Assembly (NCBI GenBank): GCA_965219005.1
Contig: CBDCMS010000004.1
Span: forward strand, 868,001-932,000
Length of the DNA: 64,000 nucleotides
Direction: 5' to 3'
Origin: CAUZIZ01 sp965219005
GTDB lineage: Bacteria > Acidobacteriota > UBA6911 > RPQK01 > JAJDTT01
Shown in pieces: positions 8,054 through 16,236 of the stretch (positions are counted from its first letter, which is position 1; each line of letters begins with the position of its first letter). The notes below the pieces were generated by a model that was not told the origin of the DNA, ran no database searches, and worked only from the letters and a program-made list of their open reading frames with translations. The position numbers were made by a program, and so were the translations under genes.

Positions 8054-9489
8054 GAAAAACCCTGCTCTTATGTTTGCTTGGATCCTCTCTGGCACTCGGC
8101 GGAGGAAGCTTCATCGAGGTGGGGTCCGAACGCCAGCTCTTCCTGGACCGGCATCTGATCGATGAGATGCGGGGCCTCGAGCTGAAATTGCATCGACCGC
8201 TACCCCGCGAAGAAGTCCTGCGCTTCGATCAGCCCTGGGAAGGCGATACGTCCTGGCATCCGATCGTGATTCAGGATGGCGACCTCTTTCGAATGTGGTA
8301 TCGAGTGTCCTCTGGGAACGAGGATCGAGGAAGGAAGACGGCCTATGCCGAGAGCCGGGATGGAATTAACTGGAAGCGGCCCGCGTTGGGCCTCATCGAA
8401 TTCCAGGGTTCCACTGAAAACAACCTGATCTGGCCCACCCCTGGGAACAAGGGAATCAACATGTGTGTCTTCCGGGACCCCAATCCTGAAGTCCCGGAGG
8501 CGGAGCGCTACAAAGCGATTGTCCAGACCCGGGATATCCATGGCCTGATCTCATCGGATGGACTACGCTGGAAGCCGATAAAGCCAGATCCCCTGATCCC
8601 GCGCCTGGAGGATCAAGTCAATGACGGCCCTCACGCCGCTTTCTGGGATCCCTGGCAGTCCCAATATGTCGTTTTTAAGCGAGGCTGGTGGGGGGAAACG
8701 CCAGAGAAGCAGTTGGACGCTGCAGGAACCAGGGGGGCGGCCAATCGCACTGTCAGACGGTTCACCTCCAAGGACTTTCGTAGTTGGCAAGGCCCCGAGT
8801 GGGTGGAGATTCCGTTCGGAACCCAACCTCGGGAACAGTTCTACACCAGTGCTGCGCTTCCCTATCCATGGGCTCGGGATGTCTACCTCATGTTCCCCAT
8901 GCGTTTCATCCTGGATCGGAGCGGTCGAGGCTGGCCCTATCCCGGTCTTTCCGACATCTGCTTTCTCAGCAGTCGCAATGGCCTGCGTTGGTACAGAAGC
9001 TTCCGTGAAGCCTGGATCCGACCCGGCATGGATCAGAAGAACTGGCACGAGCGCTCCATGGCCTTCGGCTCGGGTTTAGTCGAGACGGCGCCGGGAGAGC
9101 TTTCCATGTATATGATCGAGAACTACCGTACGCCGGAAGCCCACATTCGACGGATGACGTTACGGAAGGATGGATTCATATCGGTGCACGCGTCCGATCT
9201 GGGGGGAGAGCCCACCACCCAGCCCTTGAAATTCAAGGGCAGCCTCCTGAGGATCAACTATTCCACCTCGGTGACCGGATCCGTTGGAGTGGAGGTCCTA
9301 AACGACTTTTCCCGTCCGGTCCTGGGTTTCACGCTCAAGGATAGCGGCGAGATATTCGGAGACCATTTGCAGCAACGGGTCCGCTGGAGCGGCCGAGACG
9401 ATTTGAGTTCATTGGAAGGACAAGTCGTTCGTCTCCGTTTTGTTCTTCGGGATGCGGACCTCTACTCCTTTCGCTTCTCGGAGCGTTAG
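8050..9489 (+). CDS. Secreted beta-propeller glycosidase-like protein (GH32/43-like fold), paralogue of 25301-26860
   Basis: A 479-residue exported protein. The ATG at 8050 overlaps the tag stop (ATGA) and begins a signal peptide (MRKTLLLCLLGSSLALGGG). The body contains repeated blade-like blocks with short aromatic motifs (DGDLFRMWYR, YAESRDGINWKRP, SSDGLRWKP, SSRNGLRWYRSF), typical of five-bladed propellers of the GH32/43/68 fold or sialidase-like proteins. It shares domain order and many motifs with the protein encoded at 25301-26860, including the opening (ELFVDxHLI / QLFLDRHLI) and the close (RLRFVLRDADLYSFRF). A catalytic triad cannot be assigned by eye. A role in glycan capture or cleavage is inferred only. 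Confidence 0.7.
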   Translation: MRKTLLLCLLGSSLALGGGSFIEVGSERQLFLDRHLIDEMRGLELKLHRPLPREEVLRFDQPWEGDTSWHPIVIQDGDLFRMWYRVSSGNEDRGRKTAYAESRDGINWKRPALGLIEFQGSTENNLIWPTPGNKGINMCVFRDPNPEVPEAERYKAIVQTRDIHGLISSDGLRWKPIKPDPLIPRLEDQVNDGPHAAFWDPWQSQYVVFKRGWWGETPEKQLDAAGTRGAANRTVRRFTSKDFRSWQGPEWVEIPFGTQPREQFYTSAALPYPWARDVYLMFPMRFILDRSGRGWPYPGLSDICFLSSRNGLRWYRSFREAWIRPGMDQKNWHERSMAFGSGLVETAPGELSMYMIENYRTPEAHIRRMTLRKDGFISVHASDLGGEPTTQPLKFKGSLLRINYSTSVTGSVGVEVLNDFSRPVLGFTLKDSGEIFGDHLQQRVRWSGRDDLSSLEGQVVRLRFVLRDADLYSFRFSER

Positions 9490-9523
9490 TACACTGGACG
9501 GTTCTAATCCCTGATCAGGTTGC

Positions 9524-11434
9524 TTGACGAGGTGCAGACACTTGAATCGCAATTATCCCTTACCTAGGAGTTTCAAGCGCAGATCAGAACTAGTTCTGGC
9601 CCTGATCCTGATCGGTGCCTGCAACGGTTCCCAGGATGGTGCTCCCAAGCCAGATCCTGCTGCGACGAAGGTTCAAGAAAAGGCGGCTCCGCCGATCTAT
9701 CTGACCGACCTGGATCGATCCCAGCCTCAGTCGTCCCTTTCTCGGAAGTGGAGACGGGGAACCTGGCGGCTTCTCGACTACACTGGGGAAAGGGATTCCG
9801 ACGGTTCAGGGATCTCCCAGATGCACGACGCGTTCGAGCAGAAGCCCGACCCGGACCGTTCTTTCAGCGGCACCCTGTTGGTGGCGACCGACGGCAACCA
9901 GGCCCCCGAGATTAGCTACTCGCCCGATCGCTCCGGCTGGTACCGAATCTACATTGGCCTCCTTCGCAAACCCTTCGAAGACAGCAAGGCAGTTCAAATG
10001 CGTCTTTCTCGAGACGAGGTTTTTACGACTCTTTCCGGACGAGAAGGGGAAAAGGACCATCAGGAAGGCTGGCTCGATGAGATCTACTGGAAGACAGCTG
10101 ACCTGACGGGACAGGACATTCACTTCCGGCAGATCACCTATCCCCGGATTCGGCACGCCTGGGTGGGCTTCGTGAAACTAGTTCCCTTGTCCGAGGACCA
10201 GGTAAGCGAGCTGCAGGCAGATCGTCGCAACCCTGAGCACCGGAGGCTGTTCGTTCACACCGATCCCGGCGTCCCCAATGAGGAGGGTTCCAGGGAAGCG
10301 CTGCTGGCCCACTTGGAACCGCTGCGTCATGGGGACGTGGCCCGACTCTACTGGGAAACGGGTTTTGGTGACCGGGTCTTCTATTTCTCCAGTATTGGCA
10401 AGGATCAGACCCGCATGGGCAGGCTCGAGGATGATTCAGACGAGCCTTTTTACGTCCGTGACTACGACCGAGTGGGCATAAAGACCTGGCAAGCCTACCG
10501 GGAGAATGGCGTCGATCCGCTGGCGGTGGCGGTGGATTTCGCTCACCAGCACGACATCGAACTGCACGCGGCCTATCGGGTGGGTGGCTTTCTCTTTCCG
10601 GCTCCACACTATGCCGATAACCGGGACAGCTTCTTCGAGCGACATCGGGAAATGGTGTGTCTCGACCGCGAGGGTAAGCCGCTGCCCCGGATCTCCTACG
10701 CTTTCCCCGAGACCCGGAAGTACGCCCTATCCCTGCTTCGGGAGATGGCGTCCAACTACCCGATAGATGGCGTGGCTCTTCTCTACAACCGCCGGCCTCC
10801 GCTGCTGGCCTATGAGGCTCCGCTGGTGGAGGGATTCCAGGCCCAATACGGTGAAGATCCTCGAAAGCTGGATCCCTCGGATGAGCGTTGGCTCTCTTTC
10901 CGAGCCGGATTTCTGACCCGGTTCATGCGAGAGCTGAGGGCGATGCTGGATGAGGTGGCCCGGGACCAGGGCCGCGGCCGCCTGACAGTGACGGCGGTGG
11001 TGTCCAGACCAGGTGAGAATCTGCTGCACGGCATGGACCTGAAGACCTGGATCCGAGAGGGTCTGGTCGACACGCTGGTGCCCTATTCTTCCTCCGTCCG
11101 GCTGAACAGCTTCGTGCCTGCCTGGGATGATCCCAAGGACGTGACCCATTTCGTCTCTCTCGTAGAGGGCACCGACTGCAAGCTGGCGATGAACCTGATG
11201 CCACGGGACCTGAGCACTGCCGAGTATTACCGTCTGGCACACAGCCTGTACGAGTCCGGCGTTGAGCGTTTCTTCTTCTGGGACGGTCTCAGTCGGGCAC
11301 GAAAGGCGCTCAGGTTGGGACACCGCGACGAAGTAGAAGCATGGTTCCAGCAAGGAGAGCCCAGCCTGCTTCCTTCAGCGGTGCGTCTTTGGAGTGTGGA
11401 TGGCTGGGATCTTCGAGTCGAGACTCCGGGCTAG
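9524..11434 (+). CDS. Lipoprotein with family-10-like glycoside hydrolase (TIM-barrel) domain
   Basis: A 636-residue predicted lipoprotein. The N-terminus has a basic region, a hydrophobic stretch and a lipobox IGAC followed by a Ser/Gly/Asp linker. The TTG at 9524 gives a long n-region; a shorter start is possible. Residues about 70-220 form a beta-rich N-terminal domain. From about 230 a TIM-barrel pattern appears: blocks such as ARLYWETGFGDRVFYFSSIG, GVDPLAVAVDFAHQHDIELH, YPIDGVALLYNRRPPLL and GLVDTLVPYSS resemble GHL10/DUF4434-type glycosidases. It begins 34 bases after the propeller gene on the same strand, so a shared outer-membrane or periplasmic glycan role is likely. The specific substrate is unknown. 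Confidence 0.62.
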   Translation: MTRCRHLNRNYPLPRSFKRRSELVLALILIGACNGSQDGAPKPDPAATKVQEKAAPPIYLTDLDRSQPQSSLSRKWRRGTWRLLDYTGERDSDGSGISQMHDAFEQKPDPDRSFSGTLLVATDGNQAPEISYSPDRSGWYRIYIGLLRKPFEDSKAVQMRLSRDEVFTTLSGREGEKDHQEGWLDEIYWKTADLTGQDIHFRQITYPRIRHAWVGFVKLVPLSEDQVSELQADRRNPEHRRLFVHTDPGVPNEEGSREALLAHLEPLRHGDVARLYWETGFGDRVFYFSSIGKDQTRMGRLEDDSDEPFYVRDYDRVGIKTWQAYRENGVDPLAVAVDFAHQHDIELHAAYRVGGFLFPAPHYADNRDSFFERHREMVCLDREGKPLPRISYAFPETRKYALSLLREMASNYPIDGVALLYNRRPPLLAYEAPLVEGFQAQYGEDPRKLDPSDERWLSFRAGFLTRFMRELRAMLDEVARDQGRGRLTVTAVVSRPGENLLHGMDLKTWIREGLVDTLVPYSSSVRLNSFVPAWDDPKDVTHFVSLVEGTDCKLAMNLMPRDLSTAEYYRLAHSLYESGVERFFFWDGLSRARKALRLGHRDEVEAWFQQGEPSLLPSAVRLWSVDGWDLRVETPG

Positions 11435-11435
11435 G

Positions 11436-11570
11436 CTAGGAAGCGAGTTCCAGGTTCCTACGGCAGAGCGCGATGAGCTTCACAGTCTGCGGTGAGGTTC
11501 CGAACATCTCCGCGATTTCCTGGGTCTGGGGTGCTTCCCACTGCTCAGCTGCTGGTAAACTACGAACGTA
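11436..11570 (-). pseudogene. Possible remnant with a helix-turn-helix motif
   Basis: On the minus strand an open stretch without a good start reads ...TQEIAEMFGTSPQTVKLIAL and ends at TAG (11438-11436). The EIAEMFGTSxxTVK pattern is a classic helix-turn-helix as found in transposases and small regulators. It is only about 45 codons long and lies immediately after the convergent GH-like gene, so it is most likely the C-terminus of a decayed transposase or regulator. The rest of the 270-base gap (to 11704) shows only a G8 run and no gene. Confidence 0.3.
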
Positions 11571-11704
11571 TTAGTGAAAGGCAATCACCCCTTCGCTTCT
11601 TCAAGCTCCTACCAGCGCGAATTTTGAGGGGGGGGAATTGGTGGAATATGCGTGCTTCTGGGTTGGAGTGTGTCCCCGAAGCCGGCCCCAATGTGACGCG
11701 TGGA

Positions 11705-12745
11705 TCACCGCACGTATGCTAGGCCGAATGGGTTGTTCCCGACGGTGACTTCACCGAGCGAGGTTAGGGAACCGTTACGCTCAACTCGAAACACCGATAC
11801 TTTGTCATTAGCCCCCGAGTGCGTGACGTACAGCTTTCTGCCACTGGGTGTTAGAGCTACATTGTGGGGGGTGTTGAACGCTGTGTCGACCGTACCAATG
11901 ATTCGGTTACTCCGAGTGTTGATGCAATACACCCCGTCTGCGCCGCCCCCTGGCAGGTTTGTCGTGTAGAACCGTCTGGCGTTACGTGACGTTATGGCAC
12001 CGTGAGCCCCCGGCACGTCGATGGTGTCGGTGACCTCCATCGTGAAGTTATCGAGCGCAGATATCGCGTTGCCGGTCTGGCTGGGTGCATAGATCTCCCA
12101 GTAGCGCCGATTGAACGAAACGTGAGAAGACTTCCCAACAGTGGTCCGATTCACTTCCTGGAAGGACCATGAGTTGAACTTCACAATCACGTCAGAATCC
12201 GGATCCCCCCCCGTCAACGTCACGTAGGAGAAGAAACCGAACGGGTCGAGCGTGACGTCGTGCGGCTTTGCCCCCATGGCAACCAGGTCCTCCGGCATCG
12301 GGACGGTGGCAACGGCTGCCAGGCGGTTGGCATTGATCACCGTGGCGGTCTTGTCGATGTCGTTGACGACCCACAGCCGGCGACCGAAGAAGTCAGCCCA
12401 CATGTGAAAGACACCTTCTCCTGTCGGAAGAGTATCAACAAGCTCAAAGCTCCGGCCACTGAAGACGACCACGCGATTGTTCGCCCGGTCGCCTACCCAC
12501 ACGCGATTGCGAAACCATGTGTTCACAACGTACATCGGCTCCGGCGGGTTCTCGCCAGCAGGGAGTGCCAGATCTTGGATCCACTCCGCGCTGGAAGCGT
12601 CGATGACTGAGATCGTTCCCGATGCACGATTCGCAACGACCACCTTGCCGTGATCCGCAAATGAGTGAGTAGATGTGCTCAAAACAACTAGGATCGCAAG
12701 GATCCCTAGCGTCGCTCTTGGGAACAACTGTCGTCGAGTAGTCAT
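11705..12745 (-). CDS. Secreted YVTN-type beta-propeller protein
   Basis: A 346-residue exported seven-bladed propeller. The N-terminus (MTTRRQLFPRATLGILAILV...) is a signal peptide ending near SFA. Blade repeats recur about every 40 residues: VVVANRASGTISVIDA, VWVGDRANNRVVVFS, LWVVNDIDKTATVINA, FYTTNLPGG, LYVTHSGANDKVSVFRV. This is the YncE/YVTN family, which binds ligands or acts as a surface scaffold rather than an enzyme. The Shine-Dalgarno (AGGAG, 7-8 bases upstream) overlaps the CTAG target duplication of the IS element at 12761. The IS therefore sits 15 bases upstream of the start and has separated the gene from its native promoter. Confidence 0.85.
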   Translation of the reverse strand: MTTRRQLFPRATLGILAILVVLSTSTHSFADHGKVVVANRASGTISVIDASSAEWIQDLALPAGENPPEPMYVVNTWFRNRVWVGDRANNRVVVFSGRSFELVDTLPTGEGVFHMWADFFGRRLWVVNDIDKTATVINANRLAAVATVPMPEDLVAMGAKPHDVTLDPFGFFSYVTLTGGDPDSDVIVKFNSWSFQEVNRTTVGKSSHVSFNRRYWEIYAPSQTGNAISALDNFTMEVTDTIDVPGAHGAITSRNARRFYTTNLPGGGADGVYCINTRSNRIIGTVDTAFNTPHNVALTPSGRKLYVTHSGANDKVSVFRVERNGSLTSLGEVTVGNNPFGLAYVR

Positions 12746-12760
12746 TGTCGCTTCTCCTAG

Positions 12761-14330
12761 CAGCCTGTCGGACTTTCGAGGTCACACCGAACGGGCATCA
12801 TTAGTGTATGGCGAATCGATTTAGAACAGTAGATCGAGAGACTCCTTATCTGTTTCCTCCTTCGGTGCAGGAATGGCTGCCGGAGACGCATCTGGCTCGC
12901 TTCGTGGTGGAGGTGGTGAGCAAGCTGGAGTTGAGGAAGTTGGAGGATTCCTACACGAAACGGGGATCGGAAGGATACCATCCGGCGGTGATGCTGGCGT
13001 TGTTGTTTTACGGGTATGCGACGGGGGTGTTTTCGAGTCGGAAGTTGGAGCAAGCCACCTACGATTCGGTGGCGTTTCGCTACCTCGCCGGCAACACGCA
13101 TCCGGATCACGACACCATAGCCCATTTCCGAAAGCGGTTTTTGGAAGAGCTGAAGCCGCTGTTTGTGGAGATCTTGCTGCTGGCCCAGGCGATGGGATTT
13201 CTGAAGTTGGGCCGAGTGAGTTTGGATGGCACGAAGGTCAAAGCCAATGCCTCCAAGCACAGTGCGTTGAGCTGGGGGCACATCCAGAAACTGGAAGCGC
13301 GGCTGCGAGAAGAAGTGGACGAGTTGATGCAGCTGGCCGAGGAAGCGGATGGACGAGAAGAAACGGAAGGGATGGACATCCCGGCCGAGCTGGCGCGGCG
13401 GGAAGCACGGTTGAAAGCGATCGATCAAGCGAAGCAGAAGCTGGTCGAGCGGGCGGCCGAGCGGCAGGCGGCCGAGCACGCCGAATATGAAGGGAAGGTG
13501 GCCAAGCGGCAAGCCCAGAGGAAAAGGGGAAACAAACCGAAGGGTCGCGAACCCAAACCGCCCCGAGGAGGAATCCGAGACCAGGATCAGATCAATCTGA
13601 CGGATGAAGATTCTCGGATCATGCCGGTCTCGGGCGGGGGATTTGAGCAATGCTACAACGCTCAGGCCCTGGTGGATAACGACAGTCTGTTGATTGTGGC
13701 CGTTCATGTCACGCCAAACGCCAATGACAAGAAAGAACTGAAACCGGCCCTGGCGGCGCTGCACGCATTGCCGGAGTCGTTGGGTCGGCCCCAGGAGCTG
13801 CTGGCCGACAACGGCTACTTCAGTGGTGCCAACGTGGAGCTTTGTAGCGAGCATGCGGTCCTTCCCTATATTGCGGTCGAGCGGGAAGCCCACCACTTGC
13901 CGCCGAACGAACGCTGGAAAGAACCGGAGCCACCCGGGGAAGACGCCGATGCGGTGGAGCAGATGAGATACCGGTTGAAGACCCCGGCGGGTCGAGCCAT
14001 CTACGGGCAACGCAAAGCTGTCCCCGAGCCCGTCTTTGGGATCATCAAATCGGTGATGGGCTTTGCGCAGTTCTCTCTCCGAGGAGCGGAGGCGGCAGAC
14101 GGGGAGTGGACTCTGGCCAGCATCGCCTGGAATCTGAAAAGAATGTACAACCTCGCCTGCCGCCAGCCGAAGCTGGCCCGTGCCACCCTCTGAAGAGGTG
14201 GGCCAGGTCGTTTCAGCGGCCAAATCACCGCCGCAGATCAGACGATTCATCGATTTCGTGCTTGGTCGTGCAAGACTTTGGATCAAACGTCAAATTTCAG
14301 AAGTGCCTGTGAGTCAAGTCCGACAGGCTG
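12761..14330 (+). mobile_element. IS1182-type insertion sequence (IS5 superfamily), copy A
   Basis: A complete 1570-bp element. Terminal inverted repeats are CAGCCTGTCGGACTT at the left and its exact complement at 14316-14330. The direct target duplication is CTAG (12757-12760 and 14331-14334). It carries one transposase gene at 12808-14193. The copy at 43934-45503 appears identical across its length and has the same CTAG duplication, which points to very recent transposition. The insertion lies at the ribosome-binding site of the adjacent YVTN-propeller gene. Confidence 0.95.
12808..14193 (+). CDS. IS1182-type transposase
   Basis: A 461-residue DDE transposase. The N-terminal YLFPPSVQEWLPETHLARFV region is the IS1182 hallmark, followed by the FRYLAGNTHPDHDTIAHFR block. 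The catalytic strand SLDGTKVKANASKHS carries the first Asp. The LLADNGYFSGANV block carries the second, and a late region (GRAIYGQRKAVPEPVFGIIK) carries the catalytic Glu. A Lys/Arg-rich insert around residues 200-260 is typical. It is intact and probably active, since an identical copy is present at 43981-45366. Confidence 0.95.
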   Translation: MANRFRTVDRETPYLFPPSVQEWLPETHLARFVVEVVSKLELRKLEDSYTKRGSEGYHPAVMLALLFYGYATGVFSSRKLEQATYDSVAFRYLAGNTHPDHDTIAHFRKRFLEELKPLFVEILLLAQAMGFLKLGRVSLDGTKVKANASKHSALSWGHIQKLEARLREEVDELMQLAEEADGREETEGMDIPAELARREARLKAIDQAKQKLVERAAERQAAEHAEYEGKVAKRQAQRKRGNKPKGREPKPPRGGIRDQDQINLTDEDSRIMPVSGGGFEQCYNAQALVDNDSLLIVAVHVTPNANDKKELKPALAALHALPESLGRPQELLADNGYFSGANVELCSEHAVLPYIAVEREAHHLPPNERWKEPEPPGEDADAVEQMRYRLKTPAGRAIYGQRKAVPEPVFGIIKSVMGFAQFSLRGAEAADGEWTLASIAWNLKRMYNLACRQPKLARATL

Positions 14331-14402
14331 CTAGTAAAGTCTATTCGGGTCGAGTAGTCGACTCTGGAACCCTGGCGGGCATCGGGATTCCCTCTCCACC
14401 CC

Positions 14403-14588
14403 CTAGAACTTCGGCTCTCTCCAATAGGAGCCATCGACCCGCCAGAGCCGCCGTGACCACGTCAGTTCGTCACTGGTCATCCCGTTTACCAATCCTTTCA
14501 CACCCGGCTGCTCCAAGCTAGTCCGGAGCCCCTGAATAGGGCACTGAGTCCAAGCCCTGAGCCGCCACCACGTAGCCGAGAGCGCCCA
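14403..14588 (-). pseudogene. C-terminal coding remnant, interrupted by the IS6-type element
   Basis: Between the two IS elements the minus strand is open from the IS6 border at 14588 down to a TAG at 14405-14403. It ends with protein-like sequence ...TSDELTWSRRLWRVDGSYWR followed by four residues and the stop. There is no start, because the upstream part is cut by the IS6-type element. The tail weakly resembles the C-terminus of group II intron maturases, but I would not assign it on that alone. The rest of the 14335-14588 stretch holds nothing else recognisable. Confidence 0.35.
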
Positions 14589-15390
14589 GGGGCATTGTCA
14601 AATTAAGCAGCCGTCGTCAACAATTGGCGGATGAATTCACACTATCGAGGCCATCGCTTCCCGCCCGAGATCATCAGTCACGCACTCTGGTTATACCATC
14701 GATTCACCTTGAGCTTACGAGACGTGGAAGGCCTACTTGCTGAGCGTGGCGTCACTGTTTCCTACGAGGCGATTCGATACTGGTGCCGCAAGTTCGGCCC
14801 AACCTTTGCCCGGTCCCTGCGACGGGAAAGAGGCCGACTTGGCGATAACTGGTTCGTGGACGAAGTCTTCATCAAGATCCACGGGGAACTGCACTACCTT
14901 TGGCGAGCAGTGGATCAGGATGGTGACGTGATCGATATACTGGTGACGAAGAAACGAAACAGGCGGGCGGCTAAGCGTTTCTTTCGCAAGGTGTTGAAGG
15001 GCCAAGGTCAAGTTCCTTGGCAGCTGACCACCGATAAACTCCGGAGCTATTCCGCTGCCCATCGTGAGGTCTTCCCCTCGGTCGAGCATCGAACGGCTCA
15101 ATACGAGAACAACCGGGCCGAGGTCTCGCATCAACACACCCGCGAGCAGGAGCGCCAGATGCGGCGCTTCAAGTCAATGTCACAGGCTCAGCGATTTCTC
15201 GCCGTCCATGCTCCGATCCAGAATCTATTTCGAGTGGGTCGGCAACATCTCCAAGCAGTTCACCATCGATTACTTCGTGACAGGGCATTTGCTGACTGGA
15301 GAGAGGCGACGTGTGTTCGCTGAGTTGAGCGAATTGGAAGGTGTTTTTGGCCCGATTAGTGGCTCTCAACCGCTAATTTGACAGCGCCCC
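14589..15390 (+). mobile_element. IS6-type insertion sequence
   Basis: An 802-bp element with imperfect terminal inverted repeats: GGGGCATTGTCAAATTA at 14589 against GGGGCGCTGTCAAATTA read inward from 15390. It contains one transposase gene. The 8-base flanks (AGCGCCCA and TTGGGGAC) do not match, so no target duplication survives. This is usual for IS6 elements that formed cointegrates or mediated deletions. Open coding debris abuts both ends. Confidence 0.88.
14631..15323 (+). CDS. IS6-family transposase
   Basis: A 230-residue DDE transposase of the IS6/IS26/IS240 group. The family opening (HRFPPEIISHALWLYHRFTL) is followed by an HTH-like LSLRDVEGLLAERGVTVSYE. The catalytic core shows WFVDEVFIKIHGELHYLWRA (first Asp), a DKLRSY second Asp region, and the downstream RRFKSMSQAQRFLAVHAPIQN block with the Glu-region spacing expected for the family. 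Length is about normal (typically 230-240). It looks intact. Confidence 0.93.
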   Translation: MNSHYRGHRFPPEIISHALWLYHRFTLSLRDVEGLLAERGVTVSYEAIRYWCRKFGPTFARSLRRERGRLGDNWFVDEVFIKIHGELHYLWRAVDQDGDVIDILVTKKRNRRAAKRFFRKVLKGQGQVPWQLTTDKLRSYSAAHREVFPSVEHRTAQYENNRAEVSHQHTREQERQMRRFKSMSQAQRFLAVHAPIQNLFRVGRQHLQAVHHRLLRDRAFADWREATCVR

Positions 15391-15550
15391 TTGGGGACAT
15401 GCTGCTCGTCCAGGCATCTCCAATAACTTCCCTCGCTCCACTTGGAGCGCTAGAGTACCTGGATGTTCCGATCTTGAACACGAGGTATCCGGTTTTGTCC
15501 TGGGGTGGGGTCCGGATAATGTAGACGAGCTCAAAGCCAGTGTTCTTGAG
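15391..15550 (-). pseudogene. Truncated coding remnant abutting the IS6-type element
   Basis: The minus strand is open for 53 codons from a TAA at 15553-15551 to the IS border at 15391. It reads NTGFELVYIIRTPPQDKTGY and then LVFKIGTSRYSS, followed by a Gly/Ala-rich stretch. The pattern VYIIRT...FKIGTS loosely recalls GIY-YIG/T5orf172 domains, but the match is too short for an assignment. No start codon is in place. It may be part of the same broken gene as the remnant on the other side of the IS. Confidence 0.35.
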
Positions 15551-15558
15551 TTAAGGCG

Positions 15559-16176
15559 CTATGAGGACCAGGTGGGACGATCCATCGAGAAAATTTCCGC
15601 CACTCGCACGTAGTCCTGATAACCCAGCCGGCCGATGGGTTGGATTTTTTTCAAATCGACTTTGCCGTCGACGAGGGCCCAATCGACGATGTGGATCCCG
15701 ATGACCTGGCCGAACACGACCGTATTGGTATTCCCAGGGTCGGCAGGCAACTCGACCGTCTGTGTGTATATGCACTCTAGGTGAGCCGGACTCTCTTTGA
15801 CCCGGGGCGGCGCAACCAGTTCGGCCGGCGCTTTGCTCAAGCCCGCATACTCGAATTCGTCCACTTCGGAGGGCGCAGCCACGGCGCTTTGGTTCATTTG
15901 CTTGCAGAGTTCCCAGACGGCCAGATTGACAACGAATTCCCCGGTTTCCTGGATGTTTTTCACCGAGTCTTTCAGGCCGCCAAAGGCATGATTGGAAGTG
16001 GCGGCGAAGAGCACTTGCGGAGGGTCGTAAGCCACGGCGTTAAAAAAGGAATAGGGCGCCAGATTGACGTGCCCGGCCGTATCTACCGACGAGATCCAGC
16101 CTATGGGCCTCGGCACCACCAGAGCATTAAAGGGATTGTGGGGCAGGTCGTGGCCCGCGGATATTTGGTAAAACAT
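15559..16176 (-). CDS. Flavin reductase family protein (FMN-binding split barrel)
   Basis: A 205-residue protein of the flavin reductase-like FMN-binding split-barrel family. Hallmarks are the N-terminal NPFNALVVPRPIGWIS, the NLAPYSFFNAVAYDPPQVLF block that binds the flavin phosphate, and the ETGEFVVNL strand. Such proteins supply reduced FMN to two-component oxygenases or act as flavoenzymes themselves, in the cytoplasm. The neighbouring minus-strand gene 60 bases upstream encodes a PhyH-like dioxygenase, which is not a flavin enzyme, so the partner oxygenase is not evident. Confidence 0.88.
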   Translation of the reverse strand: MFYQISAGHDLPHNPFNALVVPRPIGWISSVDTAGHVNLAPYSFFNAVAYDPPQVLFAATSNHAFGGLKDSVKNIQETGEFVVNLAVWELCKQMNQSAVAAPSEVDEFEYAGLSKAPAELVAPPRVKESPAHLECIYTQTVELPADPGNTNTVVFGQVIGIHIVDWALVDGKVDLKKIQPIGRLGYQDYVRVAEIFSMDRPTWSS

Positions 16177-16236
16177 TGTAGCGAATCTCAGATTCCAAGC
16201 ACCAAAGACCAGTTAAGTCACGAGGATACTATCCTC

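Noticed and set aside
9487..9499. TTAGTACACTGGA, the same word as one end of the palindromic element at 27363
   Set aside because: Only 13 bases match and there is no partner end nearby. It could be a remnant, but chance cannot be excluded.
12757..14286. 509-codon open frame antisense to the IS1182 transposase (also at 43930-45459)
   Set aside because: It mirrors the transposase gene exactly, is His/Gln/Arg-rich as expected from the complementary codons, and has no recognisable motif. It is a by-product of the coding bias on the other strand.
14409..14575. Group II intron maturase C-terminus
   Set aside because: The WRLRAW...GSYWR pattern only loosely fits the maturase tail, and no intron RNA domains V/VI or reverse-transcriptase motifs are nearby. 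It is kept only as an unassigned remnant.
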